Assembly: GCA_017475235.1 (NCBI GenBank)
Contig: JAFVGA010000024.1
Location: 1 to 64,000 of the forward strand
DNA: 64,000 nucleotides
Source: Eubacterium sp.
GTDB lineage: Bacteria; Bacillota; Clostridia; Lachnospirales; Lachnospiraceae
Direction: 5' to 3'
Part shown: piece after piece, positions 15,537 to 23,587 of the stretch
Numbering within the stretch: the first letter of the stretch is position 1
Layout: each line of letters opens with the position of its first letter
The notes under the pieces: generated by a model
The model's input: only the letters and a program-made list of their open reading frames with translations
Database searches by the model: none
What the model was told of the DNA's origin: nothing
Made by a program: the position numbers and the translations under genes

Positions 15537-17000
15537 TTACTCTTCAATATATTTTAGAGGTATTCTAACTGTAAATGTTGTACCCTCATCTTCTTTACTG
15601 TGTACTCCTATTGAACCATGATGCTTTTTAACAATCTCTTTAGTAATAGCAAGACCAAGTCCTGAACCACCTGTTTCTCTAGCTCTGGCCTTATCCACAC
15701 GGAAGAATCTCTCAAACACTCTGTCCTGGTCCTCTTCTGGGATACCAATACCAGTGTCTTGTACTTTGACGTAGAAGTATTGGTGATCAGAGTTAAGACT
15801 AACTGTGACTGTTCCATCAACCTGGTTATATTTGATAGCATTCTCAACAAGGTTTGTAACAACCCTAGCAAACTTGAGCTCGTCCACATCGGCGATGATT
15901 GGACGGAAACTCTCGTATACAACCTCGATGTTTTTCTCCTCAGCGATAGGCTTAACTGTCTTAAGCACTGACTCTAAAACATCGTTTATATTTACTTGAG
16001 AAATGTTAATCTCATTTTCAACATTTTCTGTATTAACAAGTTCGAGAAGATCATTAATAATCTGACTCTCACGCTCAATCTCGTTTGATATATCTACCAA
16101 GAACTCTTGATACATCTCTTCAGGCGCACCCTCTGCACCAACAAGTGAGTCTGCAAGCACCTTCATCGAAGTAATAGGCGTCTTCAACTCGTGAGATACG
16201 TTCGATACAAAGTCGTCTCTCTTCTTCTGCTCTGCGTAGAAGTTATCAATCATTGTGTTGAAATCGCTAAGTATCTGTTTAACCTCTGTGTAGTCTTTAA
16301 TCTCATCAAGATTCTCAACACCTCGTCTGTGTTTAACATCTTTGATAATCTCTCCAACACGCTTAATTGGTCTAGCGAAGAATCTTGCACAAACTCCTGC
16401 CACAACTAACGCAAAGATGATTCCGATTGCAAACGCAATCCAGACAACTCTCTTCACTTCATCTCTATATTCAGCGATATTGGCTGTTGAATAGTTTGTA
16501 CATAAAACACCAACCGTCTTCTTTTGGTTTCCGCCGTCAGCCGTAGTGACAGTCGCAACTAGCGGAATTGAAAACTCAATATACTCTAAGTCAGAGTTTT
16601 CTTCCATCACGTCTTTTCCTTTGAGCGCCTTAAACACATCCTTGGAAATGCTTGTGTGTCCAATATCGGTGCTCTTTGTATCTTCTCTAATAATGTTTGA
16701 TGTATCTATAATCTGAATGCGCGCGTCAAACTCGTTCGACAAAAGATTCATCTGCGCGATTACAGCTTCAGATTGTTTCTTGGTAAGGTATCCACTGCTA
16801 ATGATATTGTTCTTTAGCATTATGTTGTTTGACTTATATTCTTCTAAACGGTTGTTATAGTACTTTGAAGTTGACACATTAAGAAATATTGTGCCTATCG
16901 CAAGTACAGGCACAATAATACAAATCAACGTAACCACGAATATTCTAAATTCGAGGCTCTTTATAAAATTTTTAAATGCGTCAAGCTTACTTTTGTTCAT
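15537..17000 (-). CDS. Sensor histidine kinase with extracytoplasmic domain and HAMP
   Basis: This 487-residue kinase has a membrane helix at about 20-42, an extracytoplasmic sensor region of roughly 140 residues (43-183), a second helix (185-207), a HAMP segment, the H-box VSNVSHELKTPI with phosphoacceptor H270, an N-box (NLVENAIKYN), and G-boxes (DTGIGIP, GSGLGLAI). The layout is like PhoR/WalK-class kinases. It lies 4 nt behind its response regulator and continues into the GerMN lipoprotein, so the three form a signalling unit inside the competence locus. Signal unknown. Confidence 0.93.
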   Translation of the reverse strand: MNKSKLDAFKNFIKSLEFRIFVVTLICIIVPVLAIGTIFLNVSTSKYYNNRLEEYKSNNIMLKNNIISSGYLTKKQSEAVIAQMNLLSNEFDARIQIIDTSNIIREDTKSTDIGHTSISKDVFKALKGKDVMEENSDLEYIEFSIPLVATVTTADGGNQKKTVGVLCTNYSTANIAEYRDEVKRVVWIAFAIGIIFALVVAGVCARFFARPIKRVGEIIKDVKHRRGVENLDEIKDYTEVKQILSDFNTMIDNFYAEQKKRDDFVSNVSHELKTPITSMKVLADSLVGAEGAPEEMYQEFLVDISNEIERESQIINDLLELVNTENVENEINISQVNINDVLESVLKTVKPIAEEKNIEVVYESFRPIIADVDELKFARVVTNLVENAIKYNQVDGTVTVSLNSDHQYFYVKVQDTGIGIPEEDQDRVFERFFRVDKARARETGGSGLGLAITKEIVKKHHGSIGVHSKEDEGTTFTVRIPLKYIEE

Positions 17001-17004
17001 TTAA

Positions 17005-17688
17005 TTATCCTTGAAAGTAATATCCCATTCCCCACTTAGTCTGAATGTATGTAGGTTTGGCTGGATTCTCCTCAATCTTTTCTCTTAGTCTTCTAATGTT
17101 AACATCTACTGTTCTAGCATCACCTGGATAATGTGAACCCCAAATGATATTTAGAAGATCTTCTCTTGAGTAAAGCTTACCAGGATGCTCCGCCAAAAGT
17201 TTCAAAATATCGAACTCTTTTACTGTAAGTCTTATCTCTTCATCTTTTATATAAAGTCTCTTAGCTTCAACTTCTAGTCTTAGATCTCCAGCTTCGATTA
17301 CTTTGGCGGTCTCTTCCACTTGAACCTTTTTCTTGTTACGTCTAGTGATAGCCTTGATTCTAGCTTTAACCTCTAATATATTGAATGGTTTTGTGATGTA
17401 GTCATCTGCACCATATTCAAGACCAAGGATTTTATCCATGTCTTCGCCCTTTGCAGTAAGCATCACAATTGGCACATCTGAAAACTCGCGTACTTGCTGA
17501 CAAACTTCGTAACCGTCAAAGACAGGCAGCATCAAATCAAGCAAAATGATATCGTACTCATTTTCCTTTGCTAGGTCTACAGCTTCCTGGCCATCGTAAG
17601 CACAGTCCACTTCATAACCTTCCTGCTCAAGATTAAACTTAAGTCCTTTCACGATTAATTTTTCATCATCAACTACTAAAGCTTTCAT
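17005..17688 (-). CDS. OmpR/PhoB-family response regulator
   Basis: A 227-residue DNA-binding regulator: receiver domain with acidic pair D7/D8, phosphoacceptor D51 in IILLDLMLP, the conserved Thr in VPIVMLTAKG and Lys in YITKPFN; then a winged-helix domain (about 128-226) with RTVDVNIRRLREKIE. It acts with the kinase immediately downstream. Spacing of 9 nt from comEA with RBS TAGGAG shows co-transcription. Closest well-known relatives are PhoP/ResD/WalR-type regulators; which one cannot be said. Confidence 0.94.
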   Translation of the reverse strand: MKALVVDDEKLIVKGLKFNLEQEGYEVDCAYDGQEAVDLAKENEYDIILLDLMLPVFDGYEVCQQVREFSDVPIVMLTAKGEDMDKILGLEYGADDYITKPFNILEVKARIKAITRRNKKKVQVEETAKVIEAGDLRLEVEAKRLYIKDEEIRLTVKEFDILKLLAEHPGKLYSREDLLNIIWGSHYPGDARTVDVNIRRLREKIEENPAKPTYIQTKWGMGYYFQG

Positions 17689-17697
17689 TTTTTTCTC

Positions 17698-18291
17698 CTA
17701 ATCTGTACAAATCTGTGATTTGATGTTATTAAATGTCGCATCTCCAATTCCAGAAACATTTTTGATATCTTCTATCTTAGAGAAGTTTCCATTCTGTGTG
17801 CGATATTCCACTATTGCTTTCGCTCTCACTTCGCCAATCCCCGACAAAGTTTGAAGTTCCTCAGCAGTGGCTGTATTTATATTAATTAAACCCGATGAGT
17901 CTGAACCACCTTGGCTTTCATTAGGTGAACTCCCAGATGATTTCTTTTTCTTAAGTTTCTTATATTCCTTTTTTGAAATCACCCTAATTTGCTGTCCGTC
18001 TTTTACCGTATCAGCTAAGTTTAAGTAATCGGTCTGTGCATTCTTTGTCATGCCACCGGCTTTCTCAATGACATTGTAGAGCCTCGTACCCTCTGGAACT
18101 TTTACAATTCCTGGAGCATTAACCTCGCCCACTACGTGTACAAAAATATCTCCGCTATTCTGCGTCTCCTCCAAAGAAGTTTTCGGCTTTGTATCATCTA
18201 GAGATATCTTTTTAGACTTACTTCCACAGCCCATAAATACTAGGGAAATCGCAATTCCCATAATTAATAATAAAATATTCTTTTTTAACAT
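17698..18291 (-). CDS. comEA: ComEA-like DNA-binding lipoprotein
   Basis: This 197-residue protein has an SLBB-type domain (about 48-105, IFVHVVGEVNAPGIVKVPEG) and a C-terminal double helix-hairpin-helix (about 135-197, ININTATAEELQTLSGIGEVRAKAIVEYR), the ComEA arrangement for binding incoming double-stranded DNA. Unlike the classical TM-anchored ComEA, the N-terminus ends in a lipobox (VFMGCG, Cys22), so it is probably a lipoprotein. A Ser-rich linker separates the domains. The ribosome binding site is inside a small hairpin (18296-18309). First gene of the comEA/two-component/comEC operon. Confidence 0.88.
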   Translation of the reverse strand: MLKKNILLLIMGIAISLVFMGCGSKSKKISLDDTKPKTSLEETQNSGDIFVHVVGEVNAPGIVKVPEGTRLYNVIEKAGGMTKNAQTDYLNLADTVKDGQQIRVISKKEYKKLKKKKSSGSSPNESQGGSDSSGLININTATAEELQTLSGIGEVRAKAIVEYRTQNGNFSKIEDIKNVSGIGDATFNNIKSQICTD

Positions 18292-18295
18292 TCTT

Positions 18296-18309
18296 ACTCC
18301 TTTCGGAGT
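18296..18309 (-). promoter_or_regulatory. Hairpin covering the comEA ribosome binding site
   Basis: On the minus strand ACTCC (18309-18305), a GAAA tetraloop and GGAGT (18300-18296) form a stable 5-bp hairpin. GGAG is the Shine-Dalgarno sequence, 5 nt before the ATG, so its exposure controls translation. Confidence 0.55.
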
Positions 18310-18344
18310 TCCCTGCGAATGCTATTTTCATTGTACTCTAAAAA

Positions 18345-18377
18345 ATATTACTATTCAATAACAAAATTGACAATTTT
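18345..18377 (-). promoter_or_regulatory. comEA operon promoter with a palindrome over the -35 box
   Basis: TTGTCA (18368-18373) and TAATAT (18345-18350) on the minus strand are 17 nt apart. A perfect palindrome AAAATTGACAATTTT (18363-18377, 7-1-7) is centred on the -35 box and is a candidate operator, possibly for the response regulator encoded downstream. Confidence 0.65.
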
Positions 18378-18410
18378 CTAACAAATATTAATTATTATTG
18401 TTTACAACAA

Positions 18411-18439
18411 AAAAGAGCAGTTGCTCCCTGCAACTGCCC
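18411..18439 (-). terminator. Terminator after the Na/Pi cotransporter gene
   Basis: GAGCAGTTGC (18415-18424) pairs with GCAACTGCCC (18430-18439), about 10 bp with one wobble on the minus strand, and is followed there by a T run. It ends the 18455-20128 gene. Confidence 0.88.
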
Positions 18440-18454
18440 TTGTAAATACTATTA

Positions 18455-20128
18455 TTATAGATCTTTCTTCTCTGGCAAGATTGAATATGCAATGTTCATT
18501 GAGTGATCTCCCACTCTCTCCAAACCTACTACTAAGTCTGTAAAGATTAGGCCTGACTCAATACTACATTTTTCTTCTGCCATTCTCTTAACGTGATGTT
18601 CTTGATAATCGATTTCCATCTTATCAATTGCTGCTTCTTTGTCTTCCAATTCAGCAAATCTTGTATCGTCCATTGTTAGGAATACTTCAATACAATCATC
18701 GTATAGTTCAAGAACGCTCGTGTACATATGCTGAATCTCTTTAGTACCTTCCTCAGAGAATTCAATATTTTGTTTCTTCTCTTTCCAAGCATCGTTGATA
18801 AAGTTTACAGCATAATCACCAATACGCTCAATATCGATTACTACGTGGAACAATCCACCCAATCTATTTCTATCGGCGATAGGCAAGTCATATCTGTTAG
18901 CCTTTACCATATACTCTGTAATCTTATGGCTTAGATAATCAATATACTCTTCTCTCTCAAGAATTTCTTCTGATTTCTTTCTATCGTTATTGAGTAGCGC
19001 TTCCATAGATCCAACAAAGTTTCTACGAACCTTCTTAGACATACGCTCTATCTCTGAGACAATCTCTACGATAGCTGTAGCTGGCACTGCTGTACCTGAC
19101 TCATCGATGTATTTAAGTGTTCTCTCTTCTTCGTCTTCGTCGTCGGCGCTCTTTCTCTTATGAATAACCTTCTTCGACAAAGCAATAAGTGGATTTGCAA
19201 CAAATAAACCAACCACACAAATGATAAGTTTAAATATAGTATCGGCATTCGCCACGAATCGTTTGTGACCATGACTTATGCTCTCGATAAATCCAATGAT
19301 TTCTTTTCCAAAGAACGCAAGTATTACTCCCAAAACCGCAAGTCCAACTACGTTAAACATTAGATAAACAAACGCTGTTCTCTTTGCATTTCTGTTCGCA
19401 TGAAGTGATGCGATAACAGCTGGAGTACACGCACCTACATATGCACCTATAATAAAGAATAAACATGTAGTGTGTGTTAATAACTGATGTTCTTTTCCAT
19501 TAGTTACTACTGTAATATCAGCTAATAATACTAGTGTACTTACTGTAACTGATGAACTTTGAACAAGTGATGTTATTACAAGTCCAATCAAAATAGCAAG
19601 AATTGGATTACTCATAACTGTAGCTGCGTTTTGAACTACCTCGTACTGTGCAAGAGTCTGCAAAGAATCTGTCATCAAACTGATTCCTAAGAATAATGCA
19701 CCAAATCCAAACACGATAGCTGCTATTCTCTTAACTAACGGTCTCTTTACAAATGTAATAATTGCTGCACCTACAAAGATAATAATAGGTGCGACAGCTG
19801 TTAGTTTTAATGAAACTAACTGTGATGTGATTGATGTACCAATATTGGCACCAAGTGTTAGACCAACTGATCTTTCAAGCGTTAATAGTCCAGAGTTTAC
19901 AAATCCTACTTCCATTACTGTAGTAGCACCTGATGACTGGATGAACGCTGTAAACACTGTACCTACTAAGATTCCAATGAATCTGTTCTTAGTACATTTG
20001 TCCAACACACTTCTTAGTTTTTGACCTGCAGCCTGTTGTAAGTTTTCACTCATATACTTCATTCCAAATAGGAATAAAGCTAGACCGCTAAGCAAACTAA
20101 AAATGTAAGGTATCATATCTGCTTTCAT
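18455..20128 (-). CDS. Na/Pi cotransporter with C-terminal PhoU-like domain
   Basis: This 557-residue protein has the two inverted Na/Pi cotransporter repeats with the QSS signatures AFIQSSGATT (QSS at 64-66) and LVQSSSVTV (190-192), eight or more membrane helices up to about residue 320, then a cytoplasmic helical PhoU-like domain (about 345-545) with the repeated pattern VDIERIGDYAVNF and VGLERVGDHSMNI. It probably imports or exports phosphate with sodium, gated by the PhoU part. Single gene, RBS GAGGAG, own terminator. Confidence 0.93.
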   Translation of the reverse strand: MKADMIPYIFSLLSGLALFLFGMKYMSENLQQAAGQKLRSVLDKCTKNRFIGILVGTVFTAFIQSSGATTVMEVGFVNSGLLTLERSVGLTLGANIGTSITSQLVSLKLTAVAPIIIFVGAAIITFVKRPLVKRIAAIVFGFGALFLGISLMTDSLQTLAQYEVVQNAATVMSNPILAILIGLVITSLVQSSSVTVSTLVLLADITVVTNGKEHQLLTHTTCLFFIIGAYVGACTPAVIASLHANRNAKRTAFVYLMFNVVGLAVLGVILAFFGKEIIGFIESISHGHKRFVANADTIFKLIICVVGLFVANPLIALSKKVIHKRKSADDEDEEERTLKYIDESGTAVPATAIVEIVSEIERMSKKVRRNFVGSMEALLNNDRKKSEEILEREEYIDYLSHKITEYMVKANRYDLPIADRNRLGGLFHVVIDIERIGDYAVNFINDAWKEKKQNIEFSEEGTKEIQHMYTSVLELYDDCIEVFLTMDDTRFAELEDKEAAIDKMEIDYQEHHVKRMAEEKCSIESGLIFTDLVVGLERVGDHSMNIAYSILPEKKDL

Positions 20129-20211
20129 TCGGTTTCTCCTCTAATAAATGTATTAAACGCGAAATCCCTTAAATTTTATCATATTGACAATTATTTTTTC
20201 AATATTTTTTT

Positions 20212-20277
20212 ACAAAAACAAAAATAATGTTGGACTCGCTAACAATCGTTCGTCCAAACATTATTTTTGTTTTTTGT
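20212..20277. repeat. Long hairpin, copy 1 of a conserved-loop pair
   Basis: A 66-nt near-perfect inverted repeat: 20212-20235 pairs with 20252-20277 with two single-base bulges. The apical stem is GGAC/GTCC and the 16-nt loop TCGCTAACAATCGTTC matches the loop at 21920-21935 at 13 of 16 positions although the stems differ. It lies between minus-strand genes and can serve as terminator for the polymerase operon (T-rich 3' arm). Confidence 0.75.
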
Positions 20278-20316
20278 TAATTATATGAAACAATATAATC
20301 AATATTAAAATTTAAG

Positions 20317-20481
20317 TTACTGGTCTTCGTTTAAATTCTTTTTATTAGTCAATGGGCCATCTTCGTCGGTATCATCCTTTAATGCCTTAAAAGATAGGAA
20401 TATTTTTGCACGCTGGTCCATAGGCATCTTTGCTCTTTTTCTCTTACTAGGCTTTCTTGTTTTATACTCTTTATCCATCAT
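20317..20481 (-). CDS. Mini YolD-like protein after the Y-family polymerase
   Basis: A 54-residue basic protein overlapping the polymerase stop codon by ATGA (start 20481). A clear AGGAGG lies 8 nt upstream, inside the polymerase gene's end, which supports translation. The stretch KMPMDQRAKIFLSFKALKDD resembles the SMIDRAAQFSPFAAL core of YolD-like proteins, which in Firmicutes are commonly encoded next to UvrX/DinB-type polymerases. Here the usual length of about 100 residues is halved and the C-terminus is acidic. Role unknown; it may modulate the polymerase. Confidence 0.7.
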   Translation of the reverse strand: MMDKEYKTRKPSKRKRAKMPMDQRAKIFLSFKALKDDTDEDGPLTNKKNLNEDQ

Positions 20482-21845
20482 GCCTTGTGCCCTCCTATCT
20501 GCTCATTTCTATCTTTCATAGTAGCATTCTCCTGAAGGTCAGTTCCTCTTAAGATAGCATTCTTTCCATATCTCTTCTTTATCTTTATAGCAGCCTCTTG
20601 AATCTTTCGCTCTCTGTCAGACTCTTCAGGGTCTGTGAAAATATCGTACTGTCTAAACTGCTCTTTTGAAACCTTGCCAAAGAAAAGCCCAAGTCTTCTA
20701 ACTGGAATCTTTGGATCAACCATATTTCTATAAACTGTCTCAATTTCCTTTGACAGCATTAAATATGAATTGGAAGGCTCCTGCAAAGTAAAACTCTGCC
20801 TAATCATCTTGGCATCATAAAGATTAGAATAACCAACTATCACCGTGATAGTTTTAGTCACCAAGCTTTGCTCTACTAATTCCAAGCACAAAACATCTGC
20901 CATTTCCTTCATTACAATAAGCGCATCCTCGAAAGAATAATCCACCGGCAAAATCTGTGTATGTGAAATACTGTTTGCCTTTGGCTTATAACTCTTTATA
21001 TCTTTTATCTGCACTGGTTCTTCGCCCCAAGCGTGATCAATCATTATTTCTGCGTTTATTCCAAAGATGTTGTACATCAAATCTTCATCGGCTTTGGCGA
21101 TTTCTTCCATGCAAGTCATTCCATATCTCGCAAGCCTTTTTGCAGTTCCTGGACCTATGCCCCAAAAATCGGTTAGTGGTTTATGCTTCCATAGGTTTTC
21201 TTTAAACATGTCTTCGCAAAGGACGCCTACTCTATCTTCTGCATGCTTTGCTGTAATATCCAAAGCAATCTTAGCAAGGTAAAGATTTGTGCCGACTCCA
21301 CAAGTCGCCATAATGCCAGTCTGCGCAAGTATCTCATCCATAAGCATCATTCCGATTCGCTTTGCACCGAGCAAGTTTTTAGCAATTTGTTTTTCATCCT
21401 CATCCAAATCATCTCTATCATAGAATCTTCTTGTAATCTCGTCTGCATCTTCAGTCAAAGCCTCTTCTGAATCCAAGTGATATAGCTTTGTGTAGTTTGT
21501 TACATCTATAAAGACTTCATCCACCGAGTAAACGTGAATATCCTCTTCAGAAAAATATTTGAGATAAATCTCATATATCTCTCTAGAGTAATCTAGGTAG
21601 AGTTGCATTCTTGGTGGAGCCATTATGTAGTCCACTCCTTTTGGTATTTCAAAAACTCTACATCTATTCTTTATTCCGAGGGCTTTCATGGCAGGAGTTA
21701 TCGCCAGACAAATAGTTTTGTCTGTTCTTGTTGGATCTGCTACTACTAGGTTAGTAGTCATAGGGTCCATGCCTCGTTCTACACATTCGACTGATGCGTA
21801 GAAAGACTTTAAGTCTATGCAAATGTAACTGCGATCCTCTTTCAT
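20478..21845 (-). CDS. Y-family DNA polymerase (UmuC/DinB/UvrX type)
   Basis: This 455-residue translesion polymerase has the catalytic motifs of the family: ICIDLKSFYASVE (first metal-binding Asp) and HVYSVDEVFIDVT (SxDE), followed by the helix-hairpin-helix thumb (DFWGIGPGTAKRLARYG) and a little-finger domain (about 285-400). It resembles the Firmicutes UvrX/YqjW branch more than DinB proper. The start at 21845 is preferred because GGAGGGG lies immediately upstream; the ATG five codons earlier (21860) has no such site. Followed by the overlapping YolD-like mini gene. No LexA site was recognised upstream. Confidence 0.88.
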   Translation of the reverse strand: MKEDRSYICIDLKSFYASVECVERGMDPMTTNLVVADPTRTDKTICLAITPAMKALGIKNRCRVFEIPKGVDYIMAPPRMQLYLDYSREIYEIYLKYFSEEDIHVYSVDEVFIDVTNYTKLYHLDSEEALTEDADEITRRFYDRDDLDEDEKQIAKNLLGAKRIGMMLMDEILAQTGIMATCGVGTNLYLAKIALDITAKHAEDRVGVLCEDMFKENLWKHKPLTDFWGIGPGTAKRLARYGMTCMEEIAKADEDLMYNIFGINAEIMIDHAWGEEPVQIKDIKSYKPKANSISHTQILPVDYSFEDALIVMKEMADVLCLELVEQSLVTKTITVIVGYSNLYDAKMIRQSFTLQEPSNSYLMLSKEIETVYRNMVDPKIPVRRLGLFFGKVSKEQFRQYDIFTDPEESDRERKIQEAAIKIKKRYGKNAILRGTDLQENATMKDRNEQIGGHKA

Positions 21846-21897
21846 TTCCCCTCCGAACATTTGTTCTTTTATATTATACTTTATATAAGTTTAATTC

Positions 21898-21959
21898 GCA
21901 AACAAAAAACGATGCGTGCTCACTAAAAAGCGTTCGCACAACATCGTTTTCTTGTTTGC
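21898..21959. repeat. Long hairpin, copy 2 of a conserved-loop pair
   Basis: The base GCAAAC/GTTTGC (21898-21903 with 21954-21959), the middle CGATG/CATCG (21910-21914 with 21942-21946) and the apical GTGC/GCAC (21916-21919 with 21936-21939) close the 16-nt loop TCACTAAAAAGCGTTC. The loop closely matches copy 1 at 20236-20251. On the minus strand CATCG is followed by TTTTTT, so it also works as terminator for the DUF1846 gene. Confidence 0.75.
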
Positions 21960-21985
21960 TATTTAATATATATATACAGTATCCT

Positions 21986-23470
21986 TTAAAAGAATAAATC
22001 TTTTGATGGGTAGATAGGCTCACACGTTACCCTTAATCCTAACTGTCTAAGTACTGACTCATCACTCGAATCTAACATCTGGGTTGAGTGAAATTCTAAG
22101 TCGCGTAGCTTCTCTAGGCCTTCCATTGCCTTTGTCGCAAGCGAGCTTGTAGCTCCTGATACTGAAAGGGCTGTAAGTACTGCGTCTAGGTTTAGAATTG
22201 TACTTCTACTTCCAAGGATTTCTGTCTTCATTGCTAGAATTGGTTCTAGAATGATTGGAGTTAGAAGTGTTAAGTCATCATCTATACCCATAATCGCTTT
22301 TATAGCATTAAGGACAACTGATGAAGAAGCACTCATAAGCTCACTGGCTTTACCTGTTATAACTCTGCCACCTTCCAACTCGATAGCTGCTGCTGGAACT
22401 CCAGTCTCTTTTTCTCTATCAAGAGCAATGTTAACTACCTTTCTATCGTCAGGTGAAATATTAAGCTCCTGCATGATACGCTTAATCTTATCAACTGCGC
22501 TCTTCTTTTCTTTACCTTTTCTATAATCGCATTTTGTTGCGAAGAATCTTCTAATAATTTCTTGCTCTGAAGCATCTCTTACTACGTCATCATCTACTAT
22601 AGCGTAGCCAGCCATGTTTACACCCATGTCTGTTGGACTCTTATAATCAAAGTTTTCGTTGGAAATCTTTGCCAAAGTACTCTGAACAATTGGGAAAGCT
22701 TCTACGTCTCTATTATAGTTAACTGTTGTCTCACCATATGCCTCTAAGTGGAATGGGTCAATCATGTTAACGTCATCTAGATCTGCTGTAGCTGCTTCGT
22801 AAGCTAGGTTAACTGGATGTTTTAGTGGAACGTTCCAAATTGGGAATGTCTCGAACTTAGCATAGCCAGTTGGAATTCCACGAGTGTTCTCGTGATACAC
22901 TTGAGACAAGCAAGTGGCAAGTTTTCCGCTACCTGGTCCTGGAGCAGTTACCACTACTAGTGGCTTTGTAGTTTCTACATAAGGGTTTGCTCCGAATCCC
23001 TCTTCACTACATATATAATCGATATCTACTGGATATCCTTTAATAGGCTTGTGGAAATAGTTTTTGATTCCGTGTTGATCAAGTTTTGCGCTGAATGCAT
23101 CAGCCGCTACTTGACCTGTATACTTTGTGATAACAACACTGTTAACTTCGATTCCAAGTTTTGTGATGTTGTCGATAAGTCTGAGAACATCCATATCATA
23201 AGTGATACCTAAGTCCGCTCTCATCTTTGTCTTTTCAATATCTCCTGCAGAGATTACAAATATAATTTCTGCTTGGTCTTTAAGTTCATGCAAAAGTTTT
23301 ATTTTTGCATTAACATCAAATCCTGGTAAAACTCTTGATGCATGGTAATCGTCAAAGAGTTTGCCACCAAACTCAAGATATAACTTACCGTTAGAGTTAT
23401 CGATTCTTTTTAAGATATTTTCCTTTTGCTTTTTGATATACAACTCATTATCAAAACCTATTTTCTTCAT
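21986..23470 (-). CDS. DUF1846 domain-containing protein
   Basis: A 494-residue protein matching the DUF1846 family over its whole length; recognisable stretches are KKIGFDNELYIKKQ at the start, LYLEFGGKLFDDYHASRVLPGF near 32-53, VVTAPGPGSGKLATCLSQ (a P-loop-like GPGSGK segment near 173-190) and NMAGYAIVDDDVV. The family is widespread in Firmicutes; structures are known but the reaction is not established to my knowledge. A nucleotide-binding role is suggested by GPGSGK. Monocistronic, with its terminator hairpin at 21898-21959 and RBS AAAGGAAG. Confidence 0.9.
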   Translation of the reverse strand: MKKIGFDNELYIKKQKENILKRIDNSNGKLYLEFGGKLFDDYHASRVLPGFDVNAKIKLLHELKDQAEIIFVISAGDIEKTKMRADLGITYDMDVLRLIDNITKLGIEVNSVVITKYTGQVAADAFSAKLDQHGIKNYFHKPIKGYPVDIDYICSEEGFGANPYVETTKPLVVVTAPGPGSGKLATCLSQVYHENTRGIPTGYAKFETFPIWNVPLKHPVNLAYEAATADLDDVNMIDPFHLEAYGETTVNYNRDVEAFPIVQSTLAKISNENFDYKSPTDMGVNMAGYAIVDDDVVRDASEQEIIRRFFATKCDYRKGKEKKSAVDKIKRIMQELNISPDDRKVVNIALDREKETGVPAAAIELEGGRVITGKASELMSASSSVVLNAIKAIMGIDDDLTLLTPIILEPILAMKTEILGSRSTILNLDAVLTALSVSGATSSLATKAMEGLEKLRDLEFHSTQMLDSSDESVLRQLGLRVTCEPIYPSKDLFF

Positions 23471-23559
23471 CTAGCCCACTTCCTTTCGATTTTTCCCACG
23501 TTTAATATAATATCAATTTCAACATTTCATTTCAATTAATAAAATAAAGTATTTCATAA

Positions 23560-23587
23560 AAAAACCGGCACTGGTGCCGATTTTTTT
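23560..23587. terminator. Terminator after the L,D-transpeptidase gene
   Basis: CGGCAC/GTGCCG (23566-23571 with 23574-23579), extended by A/T pairs, is flanked by A and T runs, giving a terminator usable in both directions. Confidence 0.88.
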
